Shown: positions 7,401-9,265 of the stretch, one piece after another | Layout: each line of letters starts with the position of its first letter | Numbering within the stretch: the stretch's first letter is position 1 | Assembly (NCBI GenBank): GCA_031257735.1 | Contig: JAIROC010000485.1 | Location: forward strand, 1-9,265 | Origin: Bacteroidales bacterium | GTDB lineage: Bacteria; Bacteroidota; Bacteroidia; Bacteroidales; WCHB1-69 | DNA length: 9,265 bases | Reading direction: 5' to 3' | Notes under the pieces: generated by a model | Databases searched by the model: none | The model's input: only the letters and a program-made list of their open reading frames with translations | What the model was told of the DNA's origin: nothing | Made by a program: the position numbers and the translations under genes

Positions 7401-9265
7401 TTTTTCAATAAATTCAGTACTTCAACGTTATAATCAAAATCATTTTTTTTCAGCAATACAAAAAATACAGAATCGTCCTCGTCGTACTTTTTGTCGAAAG
7501 ATGATTGTATATCGTTATCGTCTTTGTCATCAAAAGAAGCTCCAATTCTTTTTAATAATACATATACTTGAAATAAAATTATGGTAAGATCTTCTTCGTT
7601 ATCTTGCCAATTCTGTTCAATAATTTCACGAATTATGCGTTTACCTGTCGAAATAAACGAAATAAAGTTTTTTTTATTATTTTCGTCGGAATAATAATTT
7701 TTTGCCAAAGACTGGACATAACTATGAATAATATAGCTATCTGCTTTACTGCTATCTTTTTCCAGTAAACTTGATGAAGATAATTTATTGAGAATTGTTT
7801 CGGTATGACGAGTTAAAGGTCTCCCTAATAATACAATTTCTTGAAAACAGGAAATCTCGTTTTCATCTATGTTTTTAAAAATATCCTCAAATTTATCTTT
7901 TAGAATGACCAAAGTTTGTCTTTCATCTTTCATTAAATCTTCATAAGATGTAAGTTTATTTGATAACTTTTTCAAAATATCCTCTAATAATATAGGATGT
8001 CCATATTTATTTTTAATAGTACTAAATTGGTCTATAGTAAGATTATTATCTTGTGTTATTTTGTTTTCAATGTCTTTTATATTGTATGCTGATAGTGGAA
8101 TCTCCTTTATTTCTCGATTATCAAGGTTAATATTTTTATATTTGGTAATGTTATCCCATCCTACAAAAAAAAGTTTTAATTTATTTTTTATTTCACTAAA
8201 ATTGTACAAACGAATAAAACTGACTAAATTCTTGAAATTACCTGAATTAGATTTTATTTTTTCTACATTATCAAATACAATCAAATAAATATTAATATCA
8301 GATGAATCTTTGATTTTTTTAAAAAAAGAGGCTGTTTCTTTACACAAATAATCAAATTTTTTAGAATGTTGTATAGAGTCATTCTCGAAATCTAATGAAA
8401 GTTTACAGTATTTGAGATTTTTATTTTTTTCTAAATATTCGATTAACCACAAGTTAATAAATGTAGTTTTTCCAATATCCGGCAAACCATAAATAATATT
8501 GATATTTTTACTTATATCAAGTAAGGCTAAGTCGTCTTGTCTGTTGTCTTTAAAAATTTTATAATCTTTGTCATTCATCCCAATAGTTAGATTGTCAAAA
8601 ATGTCGGTAATGTAGGGATTGTAGGGAATGTAGGGATTGTAGGGATTGTCAGGAATATTCTTACTGTCTTCTTCAAATCTTGTTATCTCATAGCTTAAGA
8701 TACCACTGTTCTTCTTGTATGCATCTACATTTATATTCCACTCATTTAACGCGTCATATTTATAGAATGATACTTTTACCGTCTTCTTTTCAAAATCAAC
8801 TTCTATTTCTTGAAAAGCATTCTTAAATTCTCTTCCATCATAGCATGCACCAGCGTTTATAAATAATGTTGTACCAAATTTGTTTTCCTCTATTAAGTAA
8901 TAAGATTCATGCGTATGTCCTGATAAAATAATATCAGAGAATTTATTTACAATATTACGAGAAGGTTTATCACAGTCACGAAACCATGAAAAATGATGAT
9001 GCAAACAAGAAATAACAATCTCACTGTCTGTATTAATTTGGTCTTTTAAATTCGCAGCTTGTTCAATTCCTAAAACAAGTTTCCGGGTTTTATCTTCATC
9101 ATCAGCACACAACAATGCACTGTTTAAAGCGACAAATCTCAGTTTTATTTCTCCTGCTACATTAACGCATTTAGTATATTCGCCAAATTTTCCTTTTGTA
9201 TCACTTTTTTGATATCTTTCTGCAAATGTATTATACGCCTCGAATTTTTTCATTATGATTGGAAA
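4496..9265 (-). CDS. metallophosphoesterase-STAND NTPase-TPR-LRR protein, 5' end outside the window
   Basis: Residues are counted from the ATG at 9253, but the frame is open to the right edge and the true start lies beyond it. Residues 1-165 are the C-terminal half of a calcineurin-like phosphoesterase (LHHHFSWF about 84-91, SGHTHE 111-116); the DxH, GD and GNH motifs must be upstream. A PYNPY linker (203-214) follows. Next is a STAND NTPase: Walker A GLPDIGKTT (256-264), Walker B LIVFDN (D328) and GHPILLEDIL near 418. About 460-520 look like a winged helix, ending in IIHSYVQSLAKNYY. About 620-1480 are helical and TPR-like (for example HYNVILNLGIHFYSKHDYCE), and 1530-1585 is a leucine-rich repeat (LDLSNLKLEFLPDSI). 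By family analogy the repeats sense a ligand, the NTPase oligomerises and the phosphoesterase acts on nucleic acid or nucleotide. All this would be cytoplasmic, with no membrane segment. An antiphage role is inference. Confidence 0.85.
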   Translation of the reverse strand, partial: FPIIMKKFEAYNTFAERYQKSDTKGKFGEYTKCVNVAGEIKLRFVALNSALLCADDEDKTRKLVLGIEQAANLKDQINTDSEIVISCLHHHFSWFRDCDKPSRNIVNKFSDIILSGHTHESYYLIEENKFGTTLFINAGACYDGREFKNAFQEIEVDFEKKTVKVSFYKYDALNEWNINVDAYKKNSGILSYEITRFEEDSKNIPDNPYNPYIPYNPYITDIFDNLTIGMNDKDYKIFKDNRQDDLALLDISKNINIIYGLPDIGKTTFINLWLIEYLEKNKNLKYCKLSLDFENDSIQHSKKFDYLCKETASFFKKIKDSSDINIYLIVFDNVEKIKSNSGNFKNLVSFIRLYNFSEIKNKLKLFFVGWDNITKYKNINLDNREIKEIPLSAYNIKDIENKITQDNNLTIDQFSTIKNKYGHPILLEDILKKLSNKLTSYEDLMKDERQTLVILKDKFEDIFKNIDENEISCFQEIVLLGRPLTRHTETILNKLSSSSLLEKDSSKADSYIIHSYVQSLAKNYYSDENNKKNFISFISTGKRIIREIIEQNWQDNEEDLTIILFQVYVLLKRIGASFDDKDDNDIQSSFDKKYDEDDSVFFVLLKKNDFDYNVEVLNLLKNIIAEDFDYYMAIEYRKQKQYPKAEESLEQYKTNCEQNQRFNTKEIYKYYLEKGHIFKHQKKELSKIIDCYKKAIENRSFIDFDEIKQQQKTQKRLVKSKIESYIIPVHELVLIYIQQINDLNKQINDVPKEDCQKQLESLIKDTRHLLYRDYTKLEIYEFKNVLFYNDLADFYNTIGDEYKANAFLSKVSKMSPEHYNVILNLGIHFYSKHDYCEALKYFSSAIKETNISERYDVITDYGVCLREVKQDYDGCLKNLLKALAIVAKNTNDKKRNEQNKLIHEEIFTTLIKQNNFNELKNDKYRDYEDLIVNIVKNNDSYLLENVADKSKIIDWILEKYNDDKTICDIYIIYKCKDILQTQSDDELYSFLKESRLSIWHNYKFTTEERVKIANQFYKIMKENNNNNLNKYYLSSYVFFEPVCEKIDLKLTLLENYINKVSQYCSLVDKYNNFTKIKAALTELNSIDNDDMKKAEIFYKLSNLLSEAKEYNEALLNVEKAIEFTYEYLKLVLGQEKIDKKRLLIPKGDNEEQQKLIGTVKNNLYRFYKLNAWLLFKKHHINDSFTLLNQAYLKTENKQLLTTKTKLLNSLNKDTKKYYLYENTYTKALKIFINEHLTDNIHNRKKLDSFLTKAFEAFQQNNKNHQIIENILEISRTFNLCSYNSFSKEKIDAITNTYLHYFDSSGEVNWMQLGTFYKEFGEKSIILKEDDDVLNMFEYAEIFYKRMDTQSNKNKFYFNNNMAHLLIAKANKKMFENIDKIKEYHNTAKLYANTCEENKKQKFMEWLEKQEREIKNAENTINISRLNKIDMETISKFTPLDCKLKLIYNYGFFLTYFNRDGYIDGLLHKNTFDKDKEYLLYILRKIKPINSTFSVRIIGVYQNEGQTNPVFAPADNFEEQVLQTFDEFILKNSSCTKLDLSNLKLEFLPDSILSLQHLETLIIKGNTLSKLSSTFFDKMPDLTVIRDENI
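6185..6199 (-). repeat. trinucleotide run encoding five asparagines
   Basis: Five ATT triplets on the plus strand encode five consecutive asparagines in the helical region of the STAND protein. This is a slippage-prone microsatellite that keeps the frame when its copy number changes. Confidence 0.85.
8602..8655 (-). repeat. 9-bp tandem repeat encoding the PYN/PYI linker
   Basis: Six 9-bp units lie side by side: three of TGTAGGGAT, one TGTAGGGAA, and diverged copies at each end (TGTCGGTAA and TGTCAGGAA). On the coding strand each unit adds three residues, giving NPYNPYIPYNPY between the phosphoesterase and NTPase domains. Copy-number change would alter linker length by three residues without a frameshift. 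Confidence 0.92.

Noticed and set aside
2593..8288. Several 60-86 codon plus-strand frames opposite the long minus-strand genes
   Set aside because: All lie antisense to frames with clear domain structure and are rich in F, L, S and I, as expected from reversed AT-rich coding DNA.

Overview
The window most resembles accessory DNA from a Bacteroidota (probably Bacteroidales) genome. A captured piece of the Bacteroides-type conjugation ATPase gene traG sits near the left end. A truncated beta-barrel gene there has the look of small Bacteroidota outer-membrane proteins. The genes are AT-rich, and their ribosome-binding sites are A-rich and barely recognisable, as is usual in that phylum. Base composition changes abruptly several times: the traG piece and the 3.87-4.49 kb stretch are visibly richer in G+C than the long genes around them. 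I read this as a mosaic.

Left part (1-1231): a pile-up of gene fragments. There is an unrecognised fragment running off the left edge on the minus strand, then the 3' part of an outer-membrane barrel gene (minus). Next, on the plus strand, comes an internal piece of traG cut at both ends. The traG piece ends next to a perfect 14-bp inverted repeat.

Middle part (1234-3734): two minus-strand genes 5 nt apart, almost certainly co-transcribed. The first (643 aa) joins an N-terminal zinc ribbon, many membrane segments and a C-terminal OmpA-like domain. The second (187 aa) is a small protein with one membrane anchor and a coiled-coil-like tail. Its first 11 residues are present in three tandem copies, each with its own ATG.

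Spacer (3735-4495): this holds no convincing full-length gene. Most of it is a degenerate minisatellite of about 18 units with a 21-bp period, followed by an unrecognised 69-codon open frame.

Right part (4496-9265): one very long minus-strand gene that enters from beyond the right edge. It encodes the C-terminal half of a calcineurin-like metallophosphoesterase, a STAND-type P-loop NTPase with a winged-helix-like region, a long TPR-like helical region and a C-terminal leucine-rich repeat. This is the architecture of a ligand-sensing conflict (antiphage) protein: the repeats would sense, the NTPase would switch, and the phosphoesterase would act.

The best candidate for something new is the STAND gene followed, on the same strand, by the zinc-ribbon/OmpA membrane protein and its small partner. 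All three proteins contain short in-frame tandem duplications (9 bp, 12 bp and 33 bp units). Whether the three genes form one system is inference: a 761-bp repeat-filled spacer separates the sensor from the membrane pair.
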